64,000 bases of DNA from Halalkalicoccus sp. NIPERK01 (GCF_030287405.1 NZ_JASVVV010000003.1:1-64000), one strand, 5' to 3'. Positions 1-8,936 are shown, counted from the stretch's first letter. Made by a program: numbers and translations. Notes: generated by a model not told the origin, from the sequence alone.

Positions 1-681
1 GGCGACGACACCGGTGGACGGGTCTTCGAACTCCAGGCCGGCGACAGCCTCTACGCGGGCGACATCACCGTCGACGGCAAACACGACACCCCAAGCAAGG
101 GCCCGGTGCTCGCCGGTCTCGGATCCAGCGGCGGCGAGGGTCTCGTCGAGGACGTCGACCTCTCCGATGGCGGCGAGGAAGTCTCGGGTGGACGCGGCGG
201 GACGGGCCTGCTCGTGAGCAACTACCACGAGGGCGAGCTCACCCTGCGGAACATCGAGGTCGGGCCGTTCCCCGACAACGGCATCTACTGCTCGAACTCG
301 GAGGGGACCGTCCACGTCGAGGGCGGCCGGTTCGAGAACACGAACGTCGCTGGCGTCAGACTGTGCGGCGACGGGAGTTCGATCGAGGGGTCGACGTTCG
401 TCTACGACGAGGACATCGACGGCTTCGGCGGGCAGCGCCCGATTCGGCTGGACGGCGGCTCCGGCCTTGAGGTCAGCGACGTGACCATCGAGATGAGCAT
501 CGACCAGACCGAGGCGATCCGCGTGATGAGCGGCGTCGACTCGGCGAGTATCCACGACGTGGAGATGGACCTCTCGAGTGCGGTGCGCGACGGGGTGTCG
601 ATCACGGGCGGGGCGGGCTCGGTCGAGACCGACGATCTGAGCGTCAGCGGGAACAGTCGCTACACCGTCTTCGAGTACTGA
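1..681 (+). CDS. C-terminal part of a right-handed beta-helix (pectate-lyase-fold) protein
   Basis: The frame is open from base 1, so only the last 226 residues are seen and the start lies outside the window. The sequence is a series of short Gly/Asp/Asn-rich turns between brief hydrophobic strands (for example GDITVDG, VHVEGGRFENT, GVSITGGAG). This is the pattern of parallel beta-helix repeats found in haloarchaeal secreted or surface proteins. No membrane anchor or sorting signal follows the repeats and no catalytic residues can be identified, so the substrate is unknown. The fold assignment is inferred from repeat character only. Confidence 0.7.
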   Translation, partial: GDDTGGRVFELQAGDSLYAGDITVDGKHDTPSKGPVLAGLGSSGGEGLVEDVDLSDGGEEVSGGRGGTGLLVSNYHEGELTLRNIEVGPFPDNGIYCSNSEGTVHVEGGRFENTNVAGVRLCGDGSSIEGSTFVYDEDIDGFGGQRPIRLDGGSGLEVSDVTIEMSIDQTEAIRVMSGVDSASIHDVEMDLSSAVRDGVSITGGAGSVETDDLSVSGNSRYTVFEY

Positions 682-790
682 GCCGCTCGGCGGTTTCGAG
701 AGCGGGTTCGATCTCTCGTCCCGGGTCGGACGCTGTCCCTCCGTTACTGCGCCGAGACGGATCGCTCGGGGGCGCTGCGCTTCGACGCGG

Positions 791-925
791 CTACTTGTCG
801 GTCAACAGCCGCAACAGCGCCCCCGCGAGGATCACGAGTACCCCGGCGACCGTCGCGATTGGCGGGATCGGGACGAACAGGAGGACGACGCCAGCGAGCA
901 TCACCAGTGACGAAACACGAACCAT
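791..925 (-). CDS. Small two-helix membrane protein (44 aa)
   Basis: A 44-residue ORF starting MVRVSSLVMLAG. Almost all of it is two hydrophobic segments joined by a Pro-rich turn (VPIPPI), ending in a short basic and polar tail (RLLTDK). Such single-domain membrane peptides are common in haloarchaea and have no known function. It lies between the beta-helix gene and eutA. The call rests on composition and the intact ATG-to-TAG frame. Confidence 0.5.
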   Translation of the reverse strand: MVRVSSLVMLAGVVLLFVPIPPIATVAGVLVILAGALLRLLTDK

Positions 926-983
926 GTCTCCGTATCTCTCGTGACAGCAGTAATAACTACTCCCTGCGATGCGATACGGCGTT

Positions 984-2375
984 TCAGAACGCCAGCGTCT
1001 TCACCACGACGGGAACCGTTTCGCCGCCGCCGAGGGGGCGCCCGACGTCGAGGTACTCGCCGTCGGCGACGCCGACCTCGTCGATGACGGCGAGCGGCCG
1101 GCCGTCGGATCGCCGCCGGAGCGCCTGCCCGAGCGCCTTCGCGCAGTTCTGCCGGGTGAGAACCAGATGCGGCCGATCGCCGCCGGCCGTGGCCCACGCC
1201 GTCACGACCGCCGCCGCGACCCGCGTGAGCCGGTCGTAGGTCAGCGGGCCGACGTCGTCGATCGCGATCACGACGGGTTCGTCCGGTCTGTACCGGTCGG
1301 CCGCCTCCCGGAGCACCCCCTCGAAGCGCGTTCCGAGGCCCTCCTCGGGGAGGTCGCCGACGCCCGTCACCGGGAGATTCCGAAGCGGGAGCAGCGACTC
1401 GTCGACCTCGACCGTCCGGCCGCTGAGTTCCGTCGTCCGCGTTCCCGCCCCGACGACGGTGGCCCGGATCGTCTCGTCGAGGTCGAGAAGCGGGAGTTCG
1501 GCCGCCCGTTCGCGGATCGCCGCCGCGAGCGTCGGCCCGAGATCGTCGTACGCGAAGGGATCGCTCGACCCCCCGTGGACGAGCCGACCGACCCCGCCGG
1601 TGAACCCGACCCCGTCGACCTCGATCGGCTCCGTCGGGAGCGATCCGATCGAGAGGCTGGCGGTGCGATCCGCGAACGGCGGGCCCGTTACCGCGTCGAT
1701 CACGCAGTCGGCCATCGCGCCCGTCAGCCGGTCGAGATCCTCGCTCAAGGGCTCCGTGCCGGGTTCGAGGTCGACCCCCAGCCCGGCGACCAGTCCCCGT
1801 ATCGGCTCCGAGACGCCCGTGATCGCTCCCTCCGAATCGAACCGGACGAGCCGTCCGCCGACGTCGAGACAGCGCGTGTCGCGAACGCCGTCGGCGTCGA
1901 ACAGCGCGACGTTGGTCGTCCCGCCGCCCACGTCCGCGTTCGCGACGGTCCCCCCGCTCTCGACCGCCCGCGTCGCCGCCCCCGAGCCCCGCCCCGCGAG
2001 GATCGCTTCGAGCGCGGGGCCGGCCGCCGCGGCGACGAACTCGCCGCCCTCGCTCGCGATCCGGTGGACCAGCGCCTCGGCGTTGTCCTTCCGAGCGGTT
2101 TCGCCGGTGACGATCACCGCCCCCGTCTCGATCCCGCTCGACTCCACGCCGGCCGCGGCGAGTTCCTCCTCGACGATCCGGGCGACCGCGTCGATGTCGA
2201 CCGTCTCCGGCCCGGAAAGCGGCGTCTCGCGGATCGCCCCCCGATATCTGATCTCGCGCGAGACGATCTCCAGTTTTCCCTCGCCGACCGGGACCCCGAT
2301 CCGCAGGTCGCTCACGACGACCTGCGTCGTCGTGGTCCCGACGTCGATCCCGACGCTCGTCAGTTCCTCGCTCAT
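984..2375 (-). CDS. eutA: Ethanolamine ammonia-lyase reactivating factor EutA
   Basis: 463 residues with the actin/Hsp70-like ATPase fold of EutA. A phosphate-binding loop GIDVGTTTTQ lies at residues 9-18 and a second, NADVGGGTTN, near residues 146-155. In known systems EutA uses ATP to release damaged cobalamin from ethanolamine ammonia-lyase so that fresh adenosylcobalamin can bind. It is the last gene of eutB-eutC-eutA, 31 bp after eutC, so co-transcription is likely. Length is close to bacterial EutA (about 467). No microcompartment shell genes are nearby, so the enzyme presumably works free in the cytosol. Confidence 0.93.
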   Translation of the reverse strand: MSEELTSVGIDVGTTTTQVVVSDLRIGVPVGEGKLEIVSREIRYRGAIRETPLSGPETVDIDAVARIVEEELAAAGVESSGIETGAVIVTGETARKDNAEALVHRIASEGGEFVAAAAGPALEAILAGRGSGAATRAVESGGTVANADVGGGTTNVALFDADGVRDTRCLDVGGRLVRFDSEGAITGVSEPIRGLVAGLGVDLEPGTEPLSEDLDRLTGAMADCVIDAVTGPPFADRTASLSIGSLPTEPIEVDGVGFTGGVGRLVHGGSSDPFAYDDLGPTLAAAIRERAAELPLLDLDETIRATVVGAGTRTTELSGRTVEVDESLLPLRNLPVTGVGDLPEEGLGTRFEGVLREAADRYRPDEPVVIAIDDVGPLTYDRLTRVAAAVVTAWATAGGDRPHLVLTRQNCAKALGQALRRRSDGRPLAVIDEVGVADGEYLDVGRPLGGGETVPVVVKTLAF

Positions 2376-2406
2376 CGTCCGGGGTCGCGTGTGGCTCCTC
2401 TCATGC

Positions 2407-3171
2407 TCACTCGGCGACGAACTCCCGGTCGTCCTCCCGGAGGTCGATCCCGCTTCGCTCGCGCTCGCACATCTCCGCGATCAGGTCGACGAGTTGGGCC
2501 CCGGCCTCGACCGGCGGCAGCCCTCCCCGATGGATGTTCGAGATCACGGACTTCTTCGCGGTCGGCCCGCCACGTTCGGGCCCGTAGACCAGGTACGCGC
2601 TCAGGCTCTCGGCGCTCGCGAGGCCGGGACGCTCGCCGATGAGGATCACGCAGCACTCTGCCTCTAGCTCCTCGCCGATCGCGTCCATCACGTCGACGCG
2701 GCCGTACTCGACGAACACGGGGGTCCCGACCCGCAGGTCGCGGTCCACGAGGCCGTCGAGCAGGATCGGCAACAGTTCGGGAACGTTCGCCTCGACGGCG
2801 CTCGAACTCAGTCCGTCGGCGACGATCACCTGAACCTCGGGGCCTTCCTCGCAGTGCTCGCGGAGGTATTCCGCGGTTTCCGCGGAGATCTCCCGGCCCC
2901 GATCCGGTCGCGCGAGGTACTCCTCGGTGTCCTCGACCAACGTGCCGATCTTCACCAGCCCCATCTCCTCGATGAACCCCTCGTCGACGCTCGTGAGTAC
3001 CGCATCGCGGGCGATTCCGTGGTCGGCCCGAAAGTCGAGCAGCGTGTCGGTCCGCGGGCGCGATCCGGCCCGCCCGACCCCCAGCCGCGAGGGGTTTCGC
3101 TCCCTGATCCGGTCGAGCAACTCGGCATCCCGCGGTCCGTCGATCCCCCCTTCCTTCGTTTCTCTACTCAT
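2407..3171 (-). CDS. eutC: Ethanolamine ammonia-lyase small subunit EutC
   Basis: 254 residues starting MSRETKEGG. EutC with EutB forms the adenosylcobalamin enzyme that converts ethanolamine to acetaldehyde and ammonia; EutC contributes to the B12-binding interface. Recognisable EutC stretches include the N-terminal NPSRLGVGRAG, LDFRADHGIARDAV, IVADGLSSSAV, CCVILIGERPGLA and the C-terminal SNIHRGGLPPVEAG. The ATG at 3171 is chosen because it begins just after the eutB stop codon; the frame stays open far upstream but only across eutB. It is somewhat shorter than enterobacterial EutC (about 295), lacking the N-terminal arm. Confidence 0.95.
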   Translation of the reverse strand: MSRETKEGGIDGPRDAELLDRIRERNPSRLGVGRAGSRPRTDTLLDFRADHGIARDAVLTSVDEGFIEEMGLVKIGTLVEDTEEYLARPDRGREISAETAEYLREHCEEGPEVQVIVADGLSSSAVEANVPELLPILLDGLVDRDLRVGTPVFVEYGRVDVMDAIGEELEAECCVILIGERPGLASAESLSAYLVYGPERGGPTAKKSVISNIHRGGLPPVEAGAQLVDLIAEMCERERSGIDLREDDREFVAE

Positions 3172-3173
3172 GG

Positions 3174-4523
3174 TCACGCGAACACCGTCGGGTCGCCGGC
3201 CCGCTCGGTCAGCCGTCCGTTCTCGGTGATGCCCATCTCGCGGAGCCACTCCCCGAAGGGTTCGATCGGGTCGAGGCCGAACAGCTCCCGGAGCGCCGCC
3301 GCGTCGTGGTAGCTGTTCGATTGGTAGTTGAGCATGACGTCGTCGCCCATCGGCACGGTGATGAAGTAGTTCGAGCCGGCCGCGGCGAGCAGGATCGAGA
3401 GGGTCTCGACGTCGTTCTGGTCGGCCTCCATGTGGTTGGTGTAGCAGGCGTCGATCCCCATCGGGATCCCGTGTAGCTTGCCCATGAACACGTCCTCCAG
3501 GCCCGCGCGGATCACCTGCCGGCCGTCGTAGAGGTACTCGGGGCCGATGAAGCCCACCACGGTGTTGAGGAGGAACGGGTCGTAGCGCTTCGCGAGCCCG
3601 TAACACCGCGATTCCAGCGTGAGCTGATCGACCCCCTCGTGGGCGTCGCCCGAGAGCTCCGCGCCCTGGCCGGTCTCGAAGTACCAGACGTTCGGTCCCG
3701 AGGAGCGACAGCGCCGCCGGGCGAGGTCGTCGGCCTCGCCGAGCAGCGACACGTCGATCCCGAACTCCTCGTTTCCGGACTCGGTGCCCGCGAGGCTCTG
3801 GAACAGCATGTCGGCGGGCGCCCCTTTCCGAACGGCCTCCATCTGCGTGGTGACGTGCGAGAGACAGCAGTTCTGCGTCGGGACCTCCCACTCCTCGATG
3901 AACTCGTGGGTCGCTTCGAGGATCGCCGCCGTGTTCTCGGCGCTGTCGACGACGGGGTTGACGCCGATCACCGCGTCGCCCGCGCCGTACGAGAGCCCCT
4001 CGCGGGTCGAATCGAGGACATTCTCGACGTCGTCGGCGGGGTCGTTGGGCTGCAATCGAAAGGAGAGGGTGCCGGGCTCGCCGATGGTCGTGTTACAGTG
4101 CGCGGTGATCGTCATGCGCGAGGAGACGAGCGCCAGGTCCATGTTCGACATGAGCTTCGTCACCGCGGCGATCATCTCGCTGGTCAGTCCCTCCCGTATC
4201 GCCCGGATCTCGCGGTCGGTGGTGGATGAATCGACGAGGAACTCCCGGAGCTCCCCGACGGACCACTCGGCGATTCGCTCGTAGATCGGCTCGCGGACGG
4301 CGTCCTGAATGACCCGCGTCACCTCGTCGTCCTCGTACGGGACGACCGGGTTCTCCCGCAGTTCGCGGAGCGTCACCCGGCTCAACGCCCGCTTCGCGGC
4401 GACCCGCTCGGCGTCGGAGTCGGCGGCGATCCCGGCGAGTTCGTCGCCGGTCTTTCGCTCGTTGGCCTTCGCCAACAGGCTTCGAAGGGAGTCGAACTCC
4501 CGCTCGGGCGGTGTCGTGGCCAT
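3174..4523 (-). CDS. eutB: Ethanolamine ammonia-lyase large (catalytic) subunit EutB
   Basis: 449 residues, the length of bacterial EutB (about 453). The TIM-barrel catalytic subunit binds ethanolamine and hosts the cobalamin radical chemistry. Family blocks are intact: GTLSFRLQPND (Arg156), GDAVIGVNP, PTQNCCLSHVTTQMEA, WYFETGQG (Glu283), GFIGPEYLYDG, GIDACYTNH (Asp358) and DDVMLNYQS. By motif alignment these three residues match the substrate-binding Arg160, Glu287 and Asp362 of the Salmonella enzyme. It heads the eutBCA operon, divergent from tctCBA. No dedicated ethanolamine permease or acetaldehyde dehydrogenase is in the window. Confidence 0.96.
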   Translation of the reverse strand: MATTPPEREFDSLRSLLAKANERKTGDELAGIAADSDAERVAAKRALSRVTLRELRENPVVPYEDDEVTRVIQDAVREPIYERIAEWSVGELREFLVDSSTTDREIRAIREGLTSEMIAAVTKLMSNMDLALVSSRMTITAHCNTTIGEPGTLSFRLQPNDPADDVENVLDSTREGLSYGAGDAVIGVNPVVDSAENTAAILEATHEFIEEWEVPTQNCCLSHVTTQMEAVRKGAPADMLFQSLAGTESGNEEFGIDVSLLGEADDLARRRCRSSGPNVWYFETGQGAELSGDAHEGVDQLTLESRCYGLAKRYDPFLLNTVVGFIGPEYLYDGRQVIRAGLEDVFMGKLHGIPMGIDACYTNHMEADQNDVETLSILLAAAGSNYFITVPMGDDVMLNYQSNSYHDAAALRELFGLDPIEPFGEWLREMGITENGRLTERAGDPTVFA

Positions 4524-4718
4524 GGGTTCTCGAACGCCCTACGCCCACCGAGTAGTTCAATCTTGTCAACTGGTAACAAACCACGATTTACGTTCCGCAA
4601 CCGGAGTTGTTCTCGGGGCGTGAGCGGATCGCGTCCCGGCCTTCCGTCTCTCGACGGGCGCGACCCTCCCGCCGGTCGCTGGTCGCCGGTCGGCCGGCTA
4701 TCGTTCAGCGATCGTCGA

Positions 4719-4731
4719 CCTTACCGTAAGG
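4719..4731 (+). promoter_or_regulatory. Palindrome abutting the tctC TATA box
   Basis: A 13-bp inverted repeat (CCTTAC, one base, GTAAGG) ends exactly where a TATA-like GTATAT (4731-4736) begins, about 32 bp before the tctC start codon. A symmetric site overlapping BRE/TATA is a plausible repressor operator for tctCBA. The function is inferred from position and symmetry only. Confidence 0.4.
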
Positions 4732-4767
4732 TATATCGTCATCGTTCGGGGAGGTTACTGGGAGAGG

Positions 4768-5784
4768 ATGACACACGACACCGACACCGGCAGGCGTTCG
4801 TTTCTGAAGGTAGCGGGGGCGGGGGCGGCGATCGGGCTCGCGGGGTGTTCGTCGCTCACGCCCGACGAGGGGACGGGCGGCGACTCGAACGGATCGACGG
4901 AGTTCCCGACGCAGGACGTCGAGATGATCTGTCCGTGGGCCGAGGGCGGCGGGACCGACCGGACCGCGCGGATGCTAGCGGATCTGGTCCAGGACGAACT
5001 CGACGCGTCGGCGTACGTCACCAACCAGACGGGCGGATCGGGCAGCGTCGGCTTCAACGCGATCGCCACCGCCGACGCGGACGGCCACACGGTCGGCGTC
5101 CTCACCGTCGAGATCGCGACGATCGAGCACCTGGGGGTCGCGGACGTCAGCCACGAGGACGTCGGATCGGTGATGCAGTACAACTTCGACCCGGCGGCGC
5201 TGACGGTCCACCAGGACGCGCCCTACGGGACCCTGGAGGAGTTCGTCGACTACGCCCGGGACAACCCCGGCGAGATCGCCGTCTCGAACTCGGGAACGGG
5301 CGCGATCTGGCACCTCTCGGCCGCCGGGTTCGCGCGCGAGGCGGGGATCGAACTCGACCACGTCGGCTACGACGGCGCGGCCCCGGCGACCGAGGCGGTG
5401 CTCGGCGGCGAGGCCGCCGCGACGACCTCGAGCGCGGCGGAGGTCGCCCCGCAGGTCCAGGACGGCCCCCTCGAGATGCTCGCCTTCTTCGGCGAGGAGC
5501 GCCACCCGCTGTTCGAGGACGTGCCGACGCTGGTGGAGTCGGGCTACGACTTCACGATGGGCGCGTGGCGCGGCCTCGGCGTCCCGACCGGCGTCGACGA
5601 CGCGGTCGTCCAGCAGATCCACGACGCCTACCGCGCGGTCTACGAGTCCGAGGAGTTCTCGCAGTTCATGGACGACAACGGGTTCGGCATGGTGTACCGC
5701 GACACCGAGGAGTTCGAGGCGTTCATGCGCGAGGAGTACGACCGCTTCGGCGCCCTCATCGACGACCTCGGGCTGAGCGGGTAA
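4768..5784 (+). CDS. tctC: TctC-type substrate-binding lipoprotein of a tripartite tricarboxylate transporter
   Basis: 338 residues. A twin-arginine signal (RRSFLKVAGAG, residues 9-19) runs into a lipobox LAGC (24-27), so the protein should be exported folded and lipid-anchored outside the membrane. The mature part matches the TctC/Bug family: an N-terminal lobe (VEMICPWAEGGGTDRTARM), then YGTLEEFVDYARDNPGEI and a C-terminal hinge region. It captures a carboxylate-type solute and feeds TctAB. It is the first gene of tctCBA; a purine-rich GGGAGAGG lies directly before the ATG. The substrate cannot be read from sequence; divergence from eutBCA hints at a linked nutrient. Confidence 0.92.
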   Translation: MTHDTDTGRRSFLKVAGAGAAIGLAGCSSLTPDEGTGGDSNGSTEFPTQDVEMICPWAEGGGTDRTARMLADLVQDELDASAYVTNQTGGSGSVGFNAIATADADGHTVGVLTVEIATIEHLGVADVSHEDVGSVMQYNFDPAALTVHQDAPYGTLEEFVDYARDNPGEIAVSNSGTGAIWHLSAAGFAREAGIELDHVGYDGAAPATEAVLGGEAAATTSSAAEVAPQVQDGPLEMLAFFGEERHPLFEDVPTLVESGYDFTMGAWRGLGVPTGVDDAVVQQIHDAYRAVYESEEFSQFMDDNGFGMVYRDTEEFEAFMREEYDRFGALIDDLGLSG

Positions 5785-5824
5785 CCCATGGACGACATCT
5801 CGACCGGCCGACGCGGGGCGTGAG

Positions 5825-6316
5825 ATGGGCGTCGAGCTACGCCACACCGACGCGCTCGGAGCCGGCCTGTGGTTGCTGCTCGCGGGGGCCGTCTTCGCCC
5901 TGTCGGCGGGGTTCCCCGCCGGGCCCGGCGAGACGGGCCCCGCGTTCTACCCCCGCGTGATCGCGGGCCTGATCGCGCTGTTCGCCGTCGTCCAACTGGT
6001 TCGGAGCCTCGCCGGCGACCCGCGGGCGCACGAGATCACGCTCGGGTCGACGAGACGCGTGGTGGGCGTGGCGGTGGGGGTGCTCGCGTACGTCCTCCTG
6101 CTGCCGTGGCTGGGGTTCGTCGTCGCGACGGCCCTGTTTCTCGTCGTCGGTATGCGCTACTCGGGGGTCGACTCGCCGCTCCGGATCGGCGTCGTCGCCG
6201 TCGGCCTGACGCTGGGGCTCCACTACGTCTTCGGCGTCTTCCTGCGGATCCCGCTGCCCGAGAGCCCGTTCTACTCGGTGGCGCGGCTGTTGCCCGCGCT
6301 CGTGGGGGCGTTCTGA
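5825..6316 (+). CDS. tctB: TctB-type small membrane subunit of the tripartite tricarboxylate transporter
   Basis: 163 residues with four predicted membrane segments, the layout of the small DUF1468/TctB subunit. The motif GPAFYPRVIAGLIALFA near residues 38-54 is typical: Phe-Tyr-Pro-Arg at the start of helix 2. It pairs with TctA in the membrane. It sits 40 bp after tctC and its stop codon is one base from the tctA ATG, so the three genes form one operon. Confidence 0.88.
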   Translation: MGVELRHTDALGAGLWLLLAGAVFALSAGFPAGPGETGPAFYPRVIAGLIALFAVVQLVRSLAGDPRAHEITLGSTRRVVGVAVGVLAYVLLLPWLGFVVATALFLVVGMRYSGVDSPLRIGVVAVGLTLGLHYVFGVFLRIPLPESPFYSVARLLPALVGAF

Positions 6317-6317
6317 G

Positions 6318-7790
6318 ATGCTCGACGGACTGATCGAGGGGGCGTCGCTCGTCTTCCAGCCGCTGGCGTTCGCGCTGATCCTGCTCGGCGTGTTCGTCGG
6401 CATCGTGATGGGGTCGATCCCGGGGATGACCGCCACGATGACCGTCGCGGTGCTCGTCTCCTTTACCTTCGGCATGAGCCCGACCGAGGGGATGATGCTC
6501 CTGCTCGGGATCTACGGCGGGGCGCTGTATGCGGGGTCGATCCCGGCGATCCTGATCCGCACGCCCGGAACGCCGAGCGCCGCGGCGACGATCTTCGACG
6601 GCTTCCCCCTCGCCGAGCGGGGGAAGGCGGGCAACGCCATCGGGATCGCGACGGTCGCCTCGTTCGTCGGCGGGGCGGTCAGCGTGCTCCTCATCACGTT
6701 CCTCTCGCCCCAGATCGCAGACGTCGCGCTGGCCTTTGGCTCGCCGGAGTACTTCGCGCTGGCGTTCTTCGGGCTGACGATCATCGCCAGCGTCAGCGAC
6801 GGCTCGATCGTCAAGGGGATGCTCTCGGGGCTGTTGGGGATGCTGATCGCGACCGTCGGGCTCGACCCCAACATGGGCTATCCCCGCTTCACCTTCGAGG
6901 TCACGGCGCTGACCGCGGGCATCGAGTTCATCGCCGTGATGATCGGCCTGTTCGGCCTCGCCGAGGGGTTCGACCGGTATCGCGAGGGAATCGACACCGT
7001 CTCGGTCACCCAGACGGTCAGGGGCATCACCCCGAGCCTCGAGGACCTCCGGGCGATCAGGAACGTCACCCTCGGGTCGAGCCTCGCGGGCGCGTTCATC
7101 GGCGCGATCCCCGGCGCGGGCGGCGACATCGCGGCGTTCGTCACCTACAACGAGGCCAAACGCTGGGTGACCGACGCCGTCCCGGCGTTCGGCGAGGGCA
7201 ACGTCAGGGGCGTCGCCGCCGCGGAGGCGGGCAACAACGCCAGCACCGCCGGCGCGCTCGTCCCGACGCTCACGCTGGGGATCCCCGGCGACTCGGTGAC
7301 CGCGATCCTGATCGGGGCGTTGCTCGTCCACGGCATCCGGCCCGGCCCCGGCCTCTTCGAGAACGAACCGGGGCTCGTGTTCTCGATCTTCGTCGGCTTC
7401 TTCGTCGTCTACGTGGTGATCCTCCTCGCGGGCCTGCTCGGCGCGCACCTCTGGGTCCGCCTGATCAACGTCCCCGCGAAGTACCTCTGGCCGTCGATCT
7501 TCGTCCTCTGTGTCGTCGGGGCCTTTGCCGTCCGGGGCGGGATCTTCGACGTCTGGGCGATGGTCGCCGCGGGCGTGCTCGGGTACGTATTGCGACTCGA
7601 CGGCTACCCGCTCGCCCCGATGGTGCTCGGGCTGATCCTCGGGCCGATCGCCGAGGCCAACCTCCGGCGCTCGCTCGAGATCTCCAACGGCTCGCTCGAT
7701 ATCATCTACACCAGTCCGATCGCCGTGGCGATCCTGCTGCTGTCGGTCGTCTCGCTGTTCTCGCCGGTCGTCGCGGACCGATGGGCGTAG
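6318..7790 (+). CDS. tctA: TctA-type large permease subunit of the tripartite tricarboxylate transporter
   Basis: 490 residues and about 11-12 hydrophobic segments, matching the family length (about 500). Diagnostic stretches are GSIPGMTATMTVAVL near the N-terminus, YGGALYAGSIPAILIRTPGTP, PNMGYPRFTF, and the mid-protein GAIPGAGGDIAAFVTYNEAKR with NNASTAGALVPTLTLGIPGD. TctA forms the cation-coupled transport channel that receives solute from TctC. It is the last gene of tctCBA and converges on the next gene with only 12 bp between stop codons. Confidence 0.94.
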   Translation: MLDGLIEGASLVFQPLAFALILLGVFVGIVMGSIPGMTATMTVAVLVSFTFGMSPTEGMMLLLGIYGGALYAGSIPAILIRTPGTPSAAATIFDGFPLAERGKAGNAIGIATVASFVGGAVSVLLITFLSPQIADVALAFGSPEYFALAFFGLTIIASVSDGSIVKGMLSGLLGMLIATVGLDPNMGYPRFTFEVTALTAGIEFIAVMIGLFGLAEGFDRYREGIDTVSVTQTVRGITPSLEDLRAIRNVTLGSSLAGAFIGAIPGAGGDIAAFVTYNEAKRWVTDAVPAFGEGNVRGVAAAEAGNNASTAGALVPTLTLGIPGDSVTAILIGALLVHGIRPGPGLFENEPGLVFSIFVGFFVVYVVILLAGLLGAHLWVRLINVPAKYLWPSIFVLCVVGAFAVRGGIFDVWAMVAAGVLGYVLRLDGYPLAPMVLGLILGPIAEANLRRSLEISNGSLDIIYTSPIAVAILLLSVVSLFSPVVADRWA

Positions 7791-7802
7791 TTCGCCGGTT
7801 CT

Positions 7803-8354
7803 TCACCCGTCCCGTCGCCACGAACCCGACCGTTCCCGCCGAAAGGTGCCGAGGCCGGGTTTGCCGTCCGCGATCCACAGGCCGACGACCGCCACCCCGA
7901 CGAGCCCTGAGACCAGCAGCCACGGCGACGGCGAGAGGCCGTCGACCACCTCGCCGAGGACGCTCTCCTGGTCGTCGACGGGAACCGACACCAGCGGCCA
8001 GAGCAGGAATCGCGCGTAGGCGTACTCGCCGACCAGCGCCGATCCGACGGCGTCGCCCGCGACGTGCGAGAGGTAGCCCACGCCGAAAGCGACGCCGTAC
8101 TCCGGCGTCGAGCGCCGCGAGAAGTACCAGTAGACGAGTACACAGAGCGGCACCGCGACGACCGGCGCGTGGGCGAGCATCCGCCCCGAGTGGACGACCC
8201 CGAAGGTCCACGCCAGCGGCTTGTCGATCAGGTCCGGCAACTGACTCGCCACCAGCACCCAGAGCGTCGCGACGTCGCCCGGCGACCGGCCCCGACGCCG
8301 CGTCAGCGCCGAGTACAGGACGTACGCGAGCGCCGCGTGTTCCCACGGCCACAT
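7803..8354 (-). CDS. Membrane-bound metal-dependent hydrolase (YdjM/DUF457 family)
   Basis: 183 residues, mostly membrane-embedded. The N-terminal MWPWEHAALAY carries the conserved WxxH signature. ASQLPDLIDKP and GYLSHVAGDAVGS hold the Asp and His residues that define this family of presumed metal-dependent inner-membrane hydrolases. The hydrophilic C-terminus is Arg/Gly-rich. A GTG one codon upstream is an alternative start; the ATG is preferred. The substrate is unknown for the whole family. Confidence 0.78.
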   Translation of the reverse strand: MWPWEHAALAYVLYSALTRRRGRSPGDVATLWVLVASQLPDLIDKPLAWTFGVVHSGRMLAHAPVVAVPLCVLVYWYFSRRSTPEYGVAFGVGYLSHVAGDAVGSALVGEYAYARFLLWPLVSVPVDDQESVLGEVVDGLSPSPWLLVSGLVGVAVVGLWIADGKPGLGTFRRERSGSWRRDG

Positions 8355-8531
8355 CACCTCCGCCTACCCGCCCCGCGCGCTTAGTGTTGCTGGTGTGATA
8401 ATTACCGCGGCCGGAACGAAAATTCCGGGGAGTCTGTATGCCGTGGAAACACGCGGCGCGGTTTCTATGGGTGCTTCCAGGTGGTGAGAAACGGCCGTAG
8501 TTTCTTGTCGTCCTACGTGGTAGTAACTCAC

Positions 8532-8930
8532 ATGATAAGACGACTGCTCGTCGTCCTCGGCCTCGTCGAACTGCTCGTTCCCCGTCGATTCATCGAGTTC
8601 TGGGAGGGGTACGCCCTCGAGAATCCCGAGGACTGTTCGCTCAAACCGTGGGTGATTCCCGTCGCCCGCCTCGAAGGACTGCTCTTTCTCGCGGTGCTCG
8701 CCAAACCGCGGGCGTTCTCGAGGCCGATCCGGGCGGTGCTGGGCTGTTACGGATTGATGGCCGCGCTCTCGCCTGATGGGTATCTGGAGTACTGGACGCC
8801 GCTGATCTACGAGGACGGGCGCCCCGAGTGGAAGCCGTGGGTCGTCCCGGCGACGCGCGTGATCGGCGCGTGCTACGTGCTGCTCGCGCTGTTCGGGTGG
8901 CGCTCGAAGAACGAAACACGAAACGACTGA
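8532..8930 (+). CDS. Small membrane protein with an internal duplication
   Basis: 132 residues starting MIRRLLVVLGLVELL, with four hydrophobic stretches. Two halves are clearly related: FIEFW...KPWVIPVAR (residues 20-46) and YLEYW...KPWVVPATR (84-109), each followed by a hydrophobic helix. The protein therefore looks like a tandem repeat of a two-helix unit with a conserved Trp-Lys-Pro-Trp loop. The frame is open to 8481, but the ATG at 8532 fits the hydrophobic start better. No known family was recognised. Confidence 0.7.
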   Translation: MIRRLLVVLGLVELLVPRRFIEFWEGYALENPEDCSLKPWVIPVARLEGLLFLAVLAKPRAFSRPIRAVLGCYGLMAALSPDGYLEYWTPLIYEDGRPEWKPWVVPATRVIGACYVLLALFGWRSKNETRND

Positions 8931-8936
8931 ACCGGG

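Noticed and set aside
969-2642. Long plus-strand frame of 557 codons opposite eutA
   Set aside because: Arg/Pro/Asp-rich translation without any family, a shadow of the GC-rich codon pattern of eutA on the other strand.
984-4523. Possible ethanolamine microcompartment
   Set aside because: No shell-protein (BMC-domain) gene was seen in the neighbourhood; only eutA, eutB and eutC are present.
984-4523. Reading eutABC here as the hydroxyectoine eutABC genes because of the later ectoine-like cluster
   Set aside because: The names coincide, but these proteins have clear ethanolamine ammonia-lyase and reactivase motifs.
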